Position numbers and translations under genes: made by a program
Shown here: positions 1 through 8,710 of the stretch, piece by piece
Layout: each line of letters opens with the position of its first letter
Position numbering within the stretch: position 1 is the first letter of the stretch
Assembly (NCBI RefSeq): GCF_003627155.1
Contig: NZ_CP032621.1
Location: 1,908,482-1,972,481, forward strand
Length of the DNA stretch: 64,000 nt
Direction: 5' to 3'
Source: Streptococcus gwangjuense
GTDB taxonomy: Bacteria; Bacillota; Bacilli; Lactobacillales; Streptococcaceae
The notes under the pieces: generated by a model
The model's input: the letters and a program-made list of their open reading frames with translations, nothing else
What the model was told of the DNA's origin: nothing
Database searches by the model: none

Positions 1-176
1 ATTTGGTAGACTTACTGGAAGATGCTCCGTTGACCATGCAGGAAGATGAGAAAAGGCAGCCCTGTGAATGGATTGACATAGACAAGCTTGAGGGTATCAA
101 TCTAGTTCCAGCCTTTTTAAAAACAGCCTTACCCGATTGGAACGACCAACTGCGACACATTCATCTTGAGGAATAG
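1..176 (+). CDS. Nudix hydrolase, C-terminal fragment
   Basis: An open frame enters at the window edge and ends at the TAG at 174-176, nine bases before mnmG. About 57 residues are visible, including the run PCEWIDIDKLEG and a C-terminal stretch NLVPAFLKTALPDW. This acidic, proline-spaced tail is typical of MutT/Nudix NTP pyrophosphohydrolases, but the Nudix box itself lies outside the window. In pneumococci I recall a MutT/Nudix gene directly upstream of mnmG, which supports the call. The start and catalytic residues cannot be checked here. Confidence 0.6.
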   Translation, partial: LVDLLEDAPLTMQEDEKRQPCEWIDIDKLEGINLVPAFLKTALPDWNDQLRHIHLEE

Positions 177-185
177 GAGAGAAGT

Positions 186-2099
186 ATGACATATCATTTT
201 ACTGAAGAATACGATATTATTGTAATTGGTGCGGGACACGCTGGGGTAGAAGCATCCCTAGCAGCTAGCCGTATGGGGTGTAAGGTCTTGCTTGCGACCA
301 TCAACATTGAAATGCTGGCTTTCATGCCTTGTAACCCCTCTATCGGTGGTTCTGCCAAGGGAATCGTTGTGCGTGAAGTTGATGCCCTCGGTGGCGAGAT
401 GGCTAAGACCATTGACAAGACTTACATCCAGATGAAGATGCTCAACACAGGTAAGGGTCCTGCCGTTCGTGCCCTTCGTGCGCAGGCTGACAAGGAGCTT
501 TACTCTAAGGAGATGCGCAAGACAGTTGAAAATCAAGAAAATCTGACCCTTCGTCAGACTATGATTGATGAGATTTTGGTTGAAGATGGCAAGGTTGTCG
601 GTGTACGTACAGCGACCCATCAAGAATATGCTGCCAAGGCTGTTATCGTGACGACAGGAACAGCCCTCCGAGGGGAAATTATCATTGGAGACCTTAAGTA
701 TTCATCAGGTCCTAACCACAGCCTAGCTTCTATTAACCTTGCTGACAATCTCAAGGAACTAGGCCTCGAAATCGGTCGTTTCAAGACAGGAACTCCTCCA
801 CGTGTCAAGGCTTCTTCTATCAATTACGATGTGACAGAGATTCAGCCAGGGGACGAAGCACCGAATCACTTCTCATACACTTCACGTGATGAGGATTATG
901 TCAAGGACCAAGTGCCATGCTGGTTGACCTACACCAATGGTACCAGTCATGAGATTATCCAAAACAACCTCCACCGTGCGCCTATGTTTACAGGTGTGGT
1001 CAAGGGAGTGGGACCTCGTTACTGCCCATCGATTGAGGATAAGATTGTGCGCTTTGCGGACAAGGAACGCCACCAACTCTTCCTTGAGCCAGAAGGGCGC
1101 AATACAGAGGAAGTCTATGTCCAAGGACTTTCAACCAGTCTGCCTGAGGATGTACAGCGTGAGTTGGTTCATTCTATCAAAGGGTTGGAGAATGCTGAGA
1201 TGATGCGAACAGGTTATGCCATTGAGTATGACATGGTCTTGCCACACCAGTTGCGTGCGACTCTGGAAACCAAGAAAATCTCAGGACTTTTCACTGCTGG
1301 TCAGACAAATGGAACATCAGGTTATGAAGAAGCTGCTGGCCAAGGGATTATCGCTGGGATCAATGCGGCTCTGAAAATCCAAGGCAAGCCTGAGTTGATT
1401 TTGAAGCGCAGTGACGGTTATATCGGTGTGATGATTGACGATTTGGTGACCAAGGGAACCATTGAACCCTACCGTCTCTTGACCAGTCGTGCTGAATACC
1501 GTCTCATTCTTCGCCATGACAATGCTGATATGCGTTTGACAGAGATGGGACGCGAGATTGGCCTTGTGGATGATGAACGCTGGGCTCGTTTTGAAATCAA
1601 GAAAAATCAATTTGACAATGAGATGAAGCGCCTAGACAGCATCAAACTCAAGCCAGTCAAGGAAACCAATGCTAAGGTTGAGGAGATGGGCTTCAAGCCG
1701 TTGACAGATGCAGTGACAGCCAAGGAATTCCTTCGCCGTCCAGAAGTTTCTTACCAAGATGTGGTGGCTTTCATCGGACCAGCTGCAGAGGACTTGGATG
1801 ACAAGATTATCGAATTGATTGAAACAGAAATCAAGTACGAAGGCTATATTTCCAAAGCTATGGACCAGGTTGCCAAGATGAAACGCATGGAAGAAAAACG
1901 CATTCCAGCCAATATTGATTGGGACGACATTGATTCTATCGCAACCGAAGCCCGTCAGAAGTTCAAACTCATCAATCCAGAAACCATCGGCCAAGCCAGC
2001 CGTATTTCGGGAGTAAACCCAGCAGACATTTCTATTTTGATGGTGTATCTTGAAGGTAAAAATCGTAGTATTTCTAAAAATCAAGAAAAGAAAGCATAG
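186..2099 (+). CDS. mnmG: tRNA uridine-5-carboxymethylaminomethyl enzyme MnmG (GidA)
   Basis: MnmG acts with MnmE in the cytosol to install the 5-carboxymethylaminomethyl group on wobble uridine 34 of several tRNAs, using FAD and methylene-tetrahydrofolate. The 637-residue product has the full family length. The N-terminal FAD-binding Rossmann motif reads [12 protein letters not shown] (about residues 13-24). The family signature [11 protein letters not shown] and the [21 protein letters not shown] block follow in order, and the helical C-terminal domain is intact. The ATG at 186 is preceded by GGAGA. The gene ends at a hairpin terminator shared with convergent rnjA. It appears intact. Confidence 0.97.
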   Translation: MTYHFTEEYDIIVIGAGHAGVEASLAASRMGCKVLLATINIEMLAFMPCNPSIGGSAKGIVVREVDALGGEMAKTIDKTYIQMKMLNTGKGPAVRALRAQADKELYSKEMRKTVENQENLTLRQTMIDEILVEDGKVVGVRTATHQEYAAKAVIVTTGTALRGEIIIGDLKYSSGPNHSLASINLADNLKELGLEIGRFKTGTPPRVKASSINYDVTEIQPGDEAPNHFSYTSRDEDYVKDQVPCWLTYTNGTSHEIIQNNLHRAPMFTGVVKGVGPRYCPSIEDKIVRFADKERHQLFLEPEGRNTEEVYVQGLSTSLPEDVQRELVHSIKGLENAEMMRTGYAIEYDMVLPHQLRATLETKKISGLFTAGQTNGTSGYEEAAGQGIIAGINAALKIQGKPELILKRSDGYIGVMIDDLVTKGTIEPYRLLTSRAEYRLILRHDNADMRLTEMGREIGLVDDERWARFEIKKNQFDNEMKRLDSIKLKPVKETNAKVEEMGFKPLTDAVTAKEFLRRPEVSYQDVVAFIGPAAEDLDDKIIELIETEIKYEGYISKAMDQVAKMKRMEEKRIPANIDWDDIDSIATEARQKFKLINPETIGQASRISGVNPADISILMVYLEGKNRSISKNQEKKA

Positions 2100-2101
2100 A
2101 G

Positions 2102-2130
2102 AAAAACAGCTCCGAAAACGGGGCTGTTTT
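2102..2130. terminator. Bidirectional terminator between mnmG and rnjA
   Basis: An 11-bp inverted repeat, AAACAGCTCCG and CGGGGCTGTTT around an AAAA loop, has one G-U pair. A-runs and T-runs flank it on both sides. It serves the convergent mnmG (plus) and rnjA (minus). Confidence 0.85.
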
Positions 2131-2135
2131 ATGAT

Positions 2136-3815
2136 TTATTCTTCATCTGGTGTGAGGATCATTGGGATAATAATCGGTTCACGTTCTGTATTTTCATAGA
2201 GGAATGGTCGAATGGCGTTGACAATGGCACCATTGACAGATTGCACGCTGGCGTCCTTATTTTTCAGTGCGATACGAATCGCATTGAAGAGGATGCGCTG
2301 GCTTTGGCGAATCAAATCACCAGACTCTCTCATGTAGACAAAGCCTCGGCTGAGGATATCTGGGCCAGACAGAATCATCTGAGACTTGAAGTCAACAGTT
2401 GCGACTGCTAGAACGACACCGTCCTCAGATAAATCACGACGATCTTTGAGGACAGCTGCACCGATTTCACCGATACGATTTCCATCGACATAGATGTCTT
2501 GGGCGTTGAAATGACCTGCGATACGAGCTGAGTCAGCAGTAAGAGCAAGAACATCACCATTGCTCATGATAAAGATATTGTCCTTCTCGACACCAGTATC
2601 CACTGCTAGTCCAGCGTGGACTTTTTGCATGCGGTATTCACCGTGGACAGGCATGAAGTATTTTGGCTTAATCAAGCGGAGCATAAGTTTTTGCTCTTGC
2701 TGACCACCGTGTCCAGATGTATGGATATTGTTCACTTTACCGTGGATAACTTCGACACCAGCTTCAGAAATGATGTTAATCAGCTTGTTGACGCTAGTAG
2801 TGTTTCCAGGGATTGGGCTAGAAGAGAAGATGACAGTATCTCCGGGTTGGAGTTGTACCTGACGGTGGGTTCCGTTGGCGATACGAGAGAGAGCTGCCAT
2901 TGGCTCACCCTGACTACCTGTACAGAGGATCAGAACCTCGCCTGCAGGATAGTCTTTGATTTCATTTGGCTCGATAAAGGTTCCTTTAGGAGCTTTGATG
3001 TAACCAAGTTCGATTCCGTTGACAATGGCCTTTTCCATAGAGCGACCAAAGACCGCAATCTTACGTCCAGTCTTAACAGCAGCTTCTGTTGCTTGCTGGA
3101 GACGGAAGATATTTGAGGCAAAGGATGCAAAGATGATGCGTCCTTCGATGCCTTGGATAATCTTCATGATGGACTGGCCAACGACTTTTTCAGAGTTGGT
3201 AAAGGTTGGCACTTCTGCATTTGTCGAGTCAGATAGGAGACAGAGTACGCCTTCTTCACCAAGGGCAGCCATACGGTGCAAGTCCGCAGGTTCTCCAACT
3301 GGAGTGAAGTCGAACTTGAAGTCACCTGTACAGACGATTTTTCCTTGAGGAGTATGAATGACAATCCCTAAAGGCTCTGGAATAGAGTGAGTGGTTCTAA
3401 AGAAAGTTGCCTTGAGATTTTTAAAGGTCAACTCAGTGTTGTGGTTGATTTCGTAAAGTTTGGCGTTGCGCAAGAGGCCGTGTTCTTCGAGTTTTCCACG
3501 GATTAAAGCCAAGGCAAGTGGTCCAGCGTAGATAGGGACATTTGCTTGCTTGAGTAGGAAAGGAATCCCACCGATGTGGTCCTCGTGTCCGTGTGTGATC
3601 AAAACAGCCTTGACGCGGTCGATATTGTCCACGATGTATGAGTAATCAGGAATGACGTAGTCGATACCCAGCAAATCATCTTCTGGGAATTTAATCCCAG
3701 CATCTACGATGATAATCTCGTCTTGGTATTCAATTCCGTATGTGTTTTTCCCGATTTCTCCCAGACCACCGATGGCAAAAACGCCAACTTCTTCAGGTTT
3801 AAGAGTATAGGCCAT
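2136..3815 (-). CDS. rnjA: Ribonuclease J1
   Basis: RNase J1 is a metallo-beta-lactamase/beta-CASP ribonuclease with 5'-to-3' exonuclease and endonuclease activity, central to mRNA decay in Firmicutes. The 559-aa product carries the metal-binding motif HGHEDH (H75, H77, D79, H80), then the beta-CASP motifs, including SDSTNAE and the PVHGEYRM region. The length matches J1-type proteins. The gene lies 1 nt downstream of rpoY in the same minus-strand unit, the usual Bacillota arrangement, which favours J1 over the paralogue J2. Transcription probably starts from the promoter upstream of rpoY. Confidence 0.93.
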   Translation of the reverse strand: MAYTLKPEEVGVFAIGGLGEIGKNTYGIEYQDEIIIVDAGIKFPEDDLLGIDYVIPDYSYIVDNIDRVKAVLITHGHEDHIGGIPFLLKQANVPIYAGPLALALIRGKLEEHGLLRNAKLYEINHNTELTFKNLKATFFRTTHSIPEPLGIVIHTPQGKIVCTGDFKFDFTPVGEPADLHRMAALGEEGVLCLLSDSTNAEVPTFTNSEKVVGQSIMKIIQGIEGRIIFASFASNIFRLQQATEAAVKTGRKIAVFGRSMEKAIVNGIELGYIKAPKGTFIEPNEIKDYPAGEVLILCTGSQGEPMAALSRIANGTHRQVQLQPGDTVIFSSSPIPGNTTSVNKLINIISEAGVEVIHGKVNNIHTSGHGGQQEQKLMLRLIKPKYFMPVHGEYRMQKVHAGLAVDTGVEKDNIFIMSNGDVLALTADSARIAGHFNAQDIYVDGNRIGEIGAAVLKDRRDLSEDGVVLAVATVDFKSQMILSGPDILSRGFVYMRESGDLIRQSQRILFNAIRIALKNKDASVQSVNGAIVNAIRPFLYENTEREPIIIPMILTPDEE

Positions 3816-3816
3816 A

Positions 3817-4050
3817 TTAGAACTCCGTGATTTCGAAGGCGCCAGTTTCTTTTTCGTAATCTAGCAATTTGTCAGACAAGAGTTCGATATACTCGATATT
3901 GTACTCTGGGCGATTTTCTTCGACAAGTTGGCGAGCAGCGATACGGCCCTCAAGTTCTGAGTTGGCATCGATGTCTAGGTAAAGTGCGCGTGTAGTTTCA
4001 CGACGTGGGCTACGTTCTTTTGTTTCTTGATAAAAAACTTTGTAAATCAT
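3817..4050 (-). CDS. rpoY: RNA polymerase epsilon subunit RpoY (YkzG, DUF1447)
   Basis: RpoY is a small accessory subunit of Firmicute RNA polymerase. The 77-aa product starts MIYKVFYQ and carries the family's conserved [12 protein letters not shown] block, followed by an acidic helical tail. A good Shine-Dalgarno (AAAGGA on the minus strand) precedes the ATG at 4050. The stop is one base from the rnjA start, so the two are co-transcribed and probably translationally coupled, as in Bacillus. The family assignment is from sequence recognition; the polymerase role is established for the family, not shown here. Confidence 0.9.
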   Translation of the reverse strand: MIYKVFYQETKERSPRRETTRALYLDIDANSELEGRIAARQLVEENRPEYNIEYIELLSDKLLDYEKETGAFEITEF

Positions 4051-4160
4051 ATAGTTCCTTTCTATTTACAGGTCAGCTTATTCCAAACTTTTAGCATAGA
4101 TTTGCTTGATTTCATTCCAATTTGTGTCTAGATTGACCTTGATTCGTTACAATTATTTCA

Positions 4161-4189
4161 ATTATACCACAAAATGAAAAATTAGTAAA
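4161..4189 (-). promoter_or_regulatory. Sigma-A promoter of rpoY-rnjA
   Basis: On the minus strand an extended -10 (TGG followed by TATAAT, 4166 down to 4161) lies 17 nt from a TTTACT -35 at 4189-4184. It leaves a leader of about 100 nt before rpoY. No riboswitch is recognisable in the leader. Confidence 0.7.
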
Positions 4190-4232
4190 AGACGGAAACG
4201 AGAAAGTCATATAAGCACTCAAAGGTAAGCGT

Positions 4233-4261
4233 TTGTAAAAATAAAGAAAATATGTTATCTT
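4233..4261 (+). promoter_or_regulatory. Probable promoter of the 71-aa membrane protein gene
   Basis: TTGTAA is followed after 17 nt by TATCTT, with a TG one base upstream of the -10. The match is moderate. The rest of the 4051-4328 gap shows only the divergent rpoY promoter. Confidence 0.4.
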
Positions 4262-4328
4262 GATAATGGAAATGATTTTTATCGCTTGTCATAATTCCAT
4301 ATAGATTTTAAGTCAAGGAGGCTGCCCT

Positions 4329-4544
4329 ATGTATAACTTATTTTCTTTTGCTATCGGAGTTCGCTTGGTAGCTTTTATTGTTTTTGTTGCTTGCGTTTAT
4401 GCGGGGAATCTTCTATTTGCCAAACTGGAACGACGACAAACCAAGTTCTTGTGGAAAATTACCTTTGTGACTCTCTACTCGCTTTTTCTCCTCCTCGTAA
4501 CCTATGTCGTTTGGTTTGTATTTTATTTTGGATTAAATGCTTAG
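4329..4544 (+). CDS. Small hypothetical membrane protein (71 aa)
   Basis: I do not recognise a named family. The product has two hydrophobic segments (about residues 5-28 and 42-68) separated by a basic loop containing LERRQTK, which suggests a two-helix inner-membrane protein with a short cytoplasmic loop. A strong Shine-Dalgarno, AAGGAGG, precedes the ATG, and a terminator lies directly behind it, so it is probably a monocistronic expressed gene. I recall small hypotheticals at this place in pneumococcal genomes. No cysteine-rich, double-glycine or signal-peptidase motif indicates a peptide pheromone or bacteriocin. Confidence 0.65.
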   Translation: MYNLFSFAIGVRLVAFIVFVACVYAGNLLFAKLERRQTKFLWKITFVTLYSLFLLLVTYVVWFVFYFGLNA

Positions 4545-4572
4545 ATGCCCTGCTTATGCTGGGGCATTTTTG
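4545..4572 (+). terminator. Intrinsic terminator after the 71-aa gene
   Basis: ATGCCC and GGGCAT pair around a 10-11 nt loop and are followed by a T-run. The hairpin begins at the stop codon of the small membrane protein gene. Confidence 0.75.
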
Positions 4573-4589
4573 TTTGGGGATAAAGAAAA

Positions 4590-4618
4590 TTCCCATGTGC
4601 CAGTTTTTGTAGTATAAT
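4590..4618 (+). promoter_or_regulatory. Promoter of the tsaB-rimI-tsaD operon
   Basis: TTCCCA (4590-4595) and a consensus TATAAT (4613-4618) are separated by 17 nt, about 30 nt upstream of the tsaB start. Confidence 0.65.
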
Positions 4619-4648
4619 AGTAAGCAGACAAAAAGATAGGAATGTGTT

Positions 4649-5332
4649 ATGAAAGTATTAGCTTTTGATACGTCTAGCAAGGCTCTTTCTCTAGCTATTT
4701 TAGAGGACAAGCAGGTTCTTGCCGAGACGACGATTAATATCAAGAAAAATCACAGTATTACCCTCATGCCAGCCATTGATTTTTTGATGGCAAGTTTGGA
4801 TTGGACGCCCAAGGATTTGGACCGAATCGTGGTGGCGGAAGGGCCAGGTAGCTACACAGGTTTGCGAATTGCGGTAGCAACTGCTAAGACACTTGCTCAT
4901 ACTCTGAACATTGAGTTGGTTGGTATGTCTAGCCTCTTGGCTTTGGTGCCCTACCAACAAGAAGGTTTGTTCGTTCCTTTGATGGATGCGCGTCGCAACA
5001 ATGTTTATGCAGGATTTTATGAAAATGCTAAGTCTGTCATGCCAGAAGCGCACTTACCCTTTGAGCGAGTGATTGAGTTAATCAAGGGGGCTAGTCAGGT
5101 TACCTTTGTCGGAGAAGTTGCCCCCTTTGTGGAGCAGATTCAAGAACACTTGCCAAGGACTAATTACAAAGAAACCCTGCCAAATGCAGCTAATCTTGCT
5201 CTTTTGGCTTGGGACAAGGAAGCAGACTCCTTGCATGATTTTGTGCCGAACTACCTCAAACGTGTTGAGGCTGAGGAAAACTGGCTCAAGAATCACACCG
5301 AGTCTGGCGAGTCTTACATTAAACGCCTATGA
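4649..5332 (+). CDS. tsaB: tRNA t6A biosynthesis protein TsaB
   Basis: TsaB (YeaZ) is the non-catalytic ASKHA-fold partner of TsaD in the complex that adds threonylcarbamoyl to A37 of ANN-decoding tRNAs. The 227-aa product begins MKVLAFDTSSKALSLAI, the family's phosphate-1 loop, and contains the GPGSYTGLRIAVATAKTLA signature near residues 66-84. It overlaps rimI by 4 bp (ATGA) and heads a three-gene operon whose other products act on the same tRNA modification or on N-terminal acetylation. The sequence is full length. Confidence 0.93.
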   Translation: MKVLAFDTSSKALSLAILEDKQVLAETTINIKKNHSITLMPAIDFLMASLDWTPKDLDRIVVAEGPGSYTGLRIAVATAKTLAHTLNIELVGMSSLLALVPYQQEGLFVPLMDARRNNVYAGFYENAKSVMPEAHLPFERVIELIKGASQVTFVGEVAPFVEQIQEHLPRTNYKETLPNAANLALLAWDKEADSLHDFVPNYLKRVEAEENWLKNHTESGESYIKRL

Positions 5333-5766
5333 TAGAAATCAAACGAATCCAACAACAGCCTGACTTGGCTCAAGCCATCTACGCTGTCATGGTAACTGTT
5401 TACCCAGTCAGTCCTTGGACTCTGGAACAAATCCAAGCAGACCTGTCCCAAGACCAGACTTGGTATGCTCTGGCTTATGATGGGGCAGAAGTGATTGGCT
5501 TTCTAGCTGTGCAGGAAAATATCTTTGAGGCAGAAGTCCTGCAAATCGCTGTTAAAGGAGCCTATCAGGGTCAGGGGATTGCCTCGACCTTGTTTGCTCA
5601 ATTGCCGACAGACAAGGAGATTTTTCTCGAAGTTAGAAAGTCAAATCAAAGAGCGCAAGCATTTTACAAGAAAGAAAAGATGGCAGTCATCGCTGAGCGA
5701 AAGGCCTACTACCATGACCCAGTCGAGGACGCCATCATCATGAAGAGAGAAATAGATGAAGGATAG
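5329..5766 (+). CDS. rimI: Ribosomal-protein-alanine acetyltransferase-like GNAT protein RimI
   Basis: This is a 145-aa GNAT-fold acyl-CoA N-acetyltransferase. The acetyl-CoA binding motif A is visible as [16 protein letters not shown] (about residues 72-86), followed by the C-terminal [18 protein letters not shown] block typical of RimI. RimI acetylates the N-terminus of ribosomal protein S18 in E. coli; the substrate here is inferred. It overlaps tsaB by 4 bp and tsaD by 11 bp, so all three are translationally coupled. The tsaB-rimI-tsaD order is widespread in Firmicutes. Confidence 0.9.
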   Translation: MIEIKRIQQQPDLAQAIYAVMVTVYPVSPWTLEQIQADLSQDQTWYALAYDGAEVIGFLAVQENIFEAEVLQIAVKGAYQGQGIASTLFAQLPTDKEIFLEVRKSNQRAQAFYKKEKMAVIAERKAYYHDPVEDAIIMKREIDEG

Positions 5767-6766
5767 ATATATTTTAGCATTTGAGACATCCTGTGATGAG
5801 ACCAGTGTTGCCGTCTTGAAAAACGACGATGAGCTCTTGTCCAATGTCATTGCCAGTCAAATTGAGAGTCACAAACGTTTTGGCGGCGTAGTGCCGGAAG
5901 TGGCTAGTCGTCACCATGTCGAGGTCATTACAGCCTGTATCGAGGAGGCATTGGCAGAAGCAGGGATTACCGAAGAGGATGTGACAGCTGTGGCGGTTAC
6001 CTACGGACCAGGCTTGGTCGGAGCCTTGCTAGTTGGTTTGTCAGCTGCCAAGGCCTTTGCTTGGGCTCACGGACTTCCACTGATTCCTGTTAATCACATG
6101 GCTGGCCACCTCATGGCAGCTCAGAGTGTGGAGCCTTTGGAGTTTCCCTTGCTAGCCCTCTTGGTCAGCGGTGGACACACAGAGTTGGTTTATGTTTCGG
6201 AGGCTGGTGACTACAAGATTGTTGGGGAAACGCGAGATGACGCGGTTGGTGAGGCTTATGATAAGGTTGGCCGTGTCATGGGCTTGACCTATCCTGCCGG
6301 TCGTGAGATTGATGAGCTAGCTCATCAGGGACAGGATATTTATGATTTTCCTCGTGCCATGATTAAGGAAGATAATCTGGAGTTTTCATTCTCAGGTTTG
6401 AAATCGGCTTTTATCAATCTTCACCACAATGCCGAGCAAAAGGGAGAAAGCTTGTCCACAGAGGCTTTGTGTGCTTCCTTCCAAGCAGCTGTCCTGGATA
6501 TTCTCATGGCAAAAACCAAGAAGGCTTTGGAGAAATACCCTGTTAAAACTCTTGTCGTGGCAGGTGGTGTGGCAGCCAATAAAGGTCTCAGAGAACGCCT
6601 AGCGGCTGAAATCACAGATGTCAATGTCATCATCCCACCTCTGCGACTCTGCGGAGACAATGCAGGAATGATTGCCTATGCCAGCGTCAGCGAGTGGAAC
6701 AAAGAAAACTTTGCAAACTTGGACCTCAATGCCAAACCAAGTCTCGCTTTTGATACCATGGAATAA
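5756..6766 (+). CDS. tsaD: tRNA N6-threonylcarbamoyladenosine transferase TsaD (Gcp)
   Basis: TsaD is the catalytic ASKHA-family subunit that transfers the threonylcarbamoyl group from its adenylate to A37 of tRNA. The 336-aa product has the start [14 protein letters not shown], the iron-binding motif HMAGH (H114 and H118), the SGGHTEL block and the C-terminal [12 protein letters not shown] motif with the second metal ligand. The 11-bp overlap with rimI argues for coupled translation. Length and motifs are complete. The gene ends at a hairpin terminator at 6769. Confidence 0.96.
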   Translation: MKDRYILAFETSCDETSVAVLKNDDELLSNVIASQIESHKRFGGVVPEVASRHHVEVITACIEEALAEAGITEEDVTAVAVTYGPGLVGALLVGLSAAKAFAWAHGLPLIPVNHMAGHLMAAQSVEPLEFPLLALLVSGGHTELVYVSEAGDYKIVGETRDDAVGEAYDKVGRVMGLTYPAGREIDELAHQGQDIYDFPRAMIKEDNLEFSFSGLKSAFINLHHNAEQKGESLSTEALCASFQAAVLDILMAKTKKALEKYPVKTLVVAGGVAANKGLRERLAAEITDVNVIIPPLRLCGDNAGMIAYASVSEWNKENFANLDLNAKPSLAFDTME

Positions 6767-6768
6767 GG

Positions 6769-6793
6769 AGTCAGCTTAAGGCTGGCTTTTTTG
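6769..6793 (+). terminator. Terminator of the tsaB-rimI-tsaD operon
   Basis: AGTCAGC and GCTGGCT form a 7-bp stem with one G-U pair and are followed by TTTTTT. Confidence 0.8.
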
Positions 6794-6815
6794 CTCTCTT
6801 AAATGTCAGAATATT

Positions 6816-6845
6816 TTGACAAAACCATAAAAATAATGATATAAT
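6816..6845 (+). promoter_or_regulatory. Consensus promoter of the first rgg gene
   Basis: A perfect TTGACA (6816-6821) and a perfect TATAAT (6840-6845) are separated by 18 nt. An in-frame ATG at 6846 directly abuts the -10 and would lie upstream of the transcript start, so it cannot be the gene's start. The true start is the ATG at 6870, behind AGGAGG. Confidence 0.85.
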
Positions 6846-6869
6846 ATGCAAAAGCTAGGAGGTAGTCAG

Positions 6870-7733
6870 ATGATTGAGAGAATGGAATTGGGGGAATTTT
6901 ACAAGGAATTGCGCTTGGCGAGAAAACTCAAGCAGTCAGATGTGGCCTGTGAGGGACTAACAGCTTCTCAGTTGTCCAAGTTTGAACTAGGGCAGTCTAT
7001 GCTATCTGCGGACAAGCTAATCCTAGCTATCCAAGGGATCAATGTGACCTTTGATGAATTTGGGCACAAACTCAACAACTATCAAGAATCTCCACATATG
7101 CGATTTGGCAGAAAGGTTGTGGATCGCTTTGCCCACCAAGATATCGCTGGCTTAGAGCAACTGTTGGAGAAAATCAAGCAAGAACAGATGGCAGAGACCT
7201 ATCGTCGTTTGAATGCCATTGTGATTAAAGATGCTATCCATTCCTTAGATAAAAGCTATCCGCTAGCAGAGGAGGATAGCGAGTTTTTAACTACCTACCT
7301 CTACGCTATTGAGTCTTGGACCTGGTTTGAACTCTATATATTCTGTAATACCATGCCTTTCTTGAGCAATCAAGATTTGATATTTTTATCAACCACTTTA
7401 CTTGAGAAATCTAAGGAATTTAAAGAGTTGGTACATAATAGACTGTATATGAAAAGTGGATTTCTGAATATTATATCAGAGCTCATGGAGCGCAAACTTT
7501 TCTCTTACATCCCAATCTTTGAAGCTGAGCTGGAGAGTATGCTTCGTCCATACGATGTTTTTGAAAAAGTATTGAGGCAATTTTTAAAGAAAATGAGTAT
7601 TTTCCTTCAAACCAAAGGAAACAATCAAAAAGAGATTGAACACTTTATCCAATCTCTGCAAGTATTAGAAAATCCACAATTAACAGCCCTCTTCGCATTG
7701 CGTTTTCAGCAATACAAAGAACTTATCGATTAG
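6870..7733 (+). CDS. Rgg/MutR-family transcriptional regulator
   Basis: The 287-aa protein has an N-terminal XRE helix-turn-helix (about residues 6-60, with the block LTASQLSKFELGQSMLSADKL). A long alpha-helical C-terminal region of the Rgg peptide-binding type follows. Rgg proteins are cytoplasmic pheromone receptors that switch adjacent genes on or off when an imported short hydrophobic peptide binds. A perfect SHP-type peptide gene lies convergently at its 3' end and overlaps it by 11 bp, which strongly indicates a quorum-sensing pair. The start was set at 6870 from AGGAGG and from the promoter position. It corresponds, from memory, to the Rgg144 locus of pneumococci. Confidence 0.9.
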   Translation: MIERMELGEFYKELRLARKLKQSDVACEGLTASQLSKFELGQSMLSADKLILAIQGINVTFDEFGHKLNNYQESPHMRFGRKVVDRFAHQDIAGLEQLLEKIKQEQMAETYRRLNAIVIKDAIHSLDKSYPLAEEDSEFLTTYLYAIESWTWFELYIFCNTMPFLSNQDLIFLSTTLLEKSKEFKELVHNRLYMKSGFLNIISELMERKLFSYIPIFEAELESMLRPYDVFEKVLRQFLKKMSIFLQTKGNNQKEIEHFIQSLQVLENPQLTALFALRFQQYKELID

Positions 7734-7800
7734 TTAGAAACGGGAAAATGATAATAATCTCAGCAACGATTGTCAATAATGTTAAAATTTGTTTTTTCAT
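7723..7800 (-). CDS. shp: SHP-type short hydrophobic peptide pheromone precursor (25 aa)
   Basis: This minus-strand ORF begins at the ATG at 7800 behind AAGGAG (7816-7811), with a TATAAT -10 at 7838-7833. It encodes MKKQILTLLTIVA followed by EIIIIFPFLTNR and a stop. That is the canonical SHP layout: a positively charged N-terminus, a hydrophobic core, and a C-terminal mature peptide starting with an acidic residue and rich in Ile/Val. Its stop lies inside the 3' end of the convergent rgg. The family matures through an Eep-type protease, is exported, re-enters via the Ami/Opp permease and binds Rgg. Those steps are established for SHP/Rgg pairs; they are inferred here. Confidence 0.88.
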   Translation of the reverse strand: MKKQILTLLTIVAEIIIIFPFLTNR

Positions 7801-7832
7801 AGTTGCTCCACTCCTTAATTAGTGATAACTTT

Positions 7833-7838
7833 ATTATA
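7833..7838 (-). promoter_or_regulatory. -10 element of the shp promoter
   Basis: TATAAT on the minus strand lies 33 nt upstream of the shp start. No convincing -35 is found 17 nt upstream, as expected for a promoter that depends on an activator such as Rgg-SHP. Confidence 0.6.
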
Positions 7839-7861
7839 CCAGTGAAATAATCAAATATACC

Positions 7862-7913
7862 AAAATCGCAAATCTGAAATTTTTATAAGCAAAAATGTCA
7901 AATATGCGATTTT
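7862..7913. promoter_or_regulatory. Inverted repeat between divergent shp and CPBP promoters, candidate Rgg operator
   Basis: AAAATCGCA (7862-7870) is repeated inverted as TGCGATTTT (7905-7913). A related direct pair, TCAAATATAC (7851-7860) and TCAAATATGC (7898-7907), is superimposed. The arms lie in the gap between the divergent shp -10 and CPBP -10 elements, so one regulator could control both directions. Assigning it to Rgg is inference. Confidence 0.5.
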
Positions 7914-7936
7914 TTAAAATAAGCCAATTTTCGTGT

Positions 7937-7942
7937 TATACT
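7937..7942 (+). promoter_or_regulatory. Extended -10 promoter of the CPBP gene
   Basis: TATACT preceded by TGT forms an extended -10. There is no good -35, consistent with activation by the upstream operator. Confidence 0.5.
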
Positions 7943-7973
7943 ATCTTTATTTCATAGTATAGGAGAAAATAGA

Positions 7974-8639
7974 ATGAAAAAGATAATCTCACGCTACTAC
8001 TTGTTTATAGCTTTTCTACTAGTTATTGCTGACCAGAAGTTCAGTGGTCTAGTTTTACGCAGCAACCTTGTTACTGGTCTATCTGACTTTGCCTACTATT
8101 TGTCGGATATGATGTTGAATTTTCTTGTAGTTCTTCTTGCTTTTTTTGCTATGACTAAGTCAGGGAGATGGCAACAAATCAATAGTAGAAAGTTTAAAGG
8201 GTCCTATCTTTTCTATTCTTTTCTAGCTCTTCTTGCTTTTGTTATTTGGAATTTTGTTACATTTTTTATTTTTCCACCTACTCGAAATGAAATTTCTTAT
8301 CAACATGCTGCTCCTACTTTTACAGGAGCTACGGCATTTTTGATGTATTTTTTTTATCCTGTGATTGCAGGCCCCATTTTTGAAGAGATGATTTATCGTG
8401 GATTAGTGATGACTGCTCTGGAAAAAGGGAAGAAATGGGGACTGGATGTACTCGGATCAGCTATATTATTTGGAATCTTGCACATTAGTAGTCATGGTTG
8501 GGTCTTGACAGACTTTGTCTACTATATGGGTGGCGGCCTTATATTTGCAGTCTTATTTAGAGTAACAAAGTCAATTTATTGGCCTATTGGATTGCATATA
8601 GTCTACAATGGCATTGGTCAGCTTTTGATGTTACTGTAA
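7974..8639 (+). CDS. CPBP-family (CAAX protease/bacteriocin-processing) intramembrane metalloprotease
   Basis: The 221-aa polytopic membrane protein has about six to eight hydrophobic segments. The family's catalytic motifs are in order: EEMIYRG (E137, E138, R142), FGILHISSH (H170), and a late HIVYNG near residue 209. CPBP proteins include Rce1-type prenyl-CAAX proteases. In streptococci and lactobacilli they are often found with peptide pheromone or bacteriocin loci, where they are proposed to confer immunity or process peptides. Here it lies divergent from the shp gene behind a shared candidate operator, so it is a likely Rgg-SHP target. Its substrate is unknown. Confidence 0.85.
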   Translation: MKKIISRYYLFIAFLLVIADQKFSGLVLRSNLVTGLSDFAYYLSDMMLNFLVVLLAFFAMTKSGRWQQINSRKFKGSYLFYSFLALLAFVIWNFVTFFIFPPTRNEISYQHAAPTFTGATAFLMYFFYPVIAGPIFEEMIYRGLVMTALEKGKKWGLDVLGSAILFGILHISSHGWVLTDFVYYMGGGLIFAVLFRVTKSIYWPIGLHIVYNGIGQLLMLL

Positions 8640-8710
8640 TTTTGGTTGTTAGTAGTATCGTGGTCTATCCTTGGGGAAAGATTCCCATTTGAATTCAAAA
8701 AGGAGTTGTG

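Noticed and set aside
2616..3116. Long plus-strand frame opposite rnjA
   Set aside because: It is an antisense shadow of rnjA without a ribosome site; the rnjA frame carries the full family motifs. Similar shadows opposite mnmG, argS, uvrA and the ribosomal genes were left out.
7801..7973. A double-glycine (vp1-type) peptide between shp and the CPBP gene
   Set aside because: The only plus-strand frame (from 7896) is 20 codons, lacks a ribosome site and a GG motif, and runs through the CPBP promoter.
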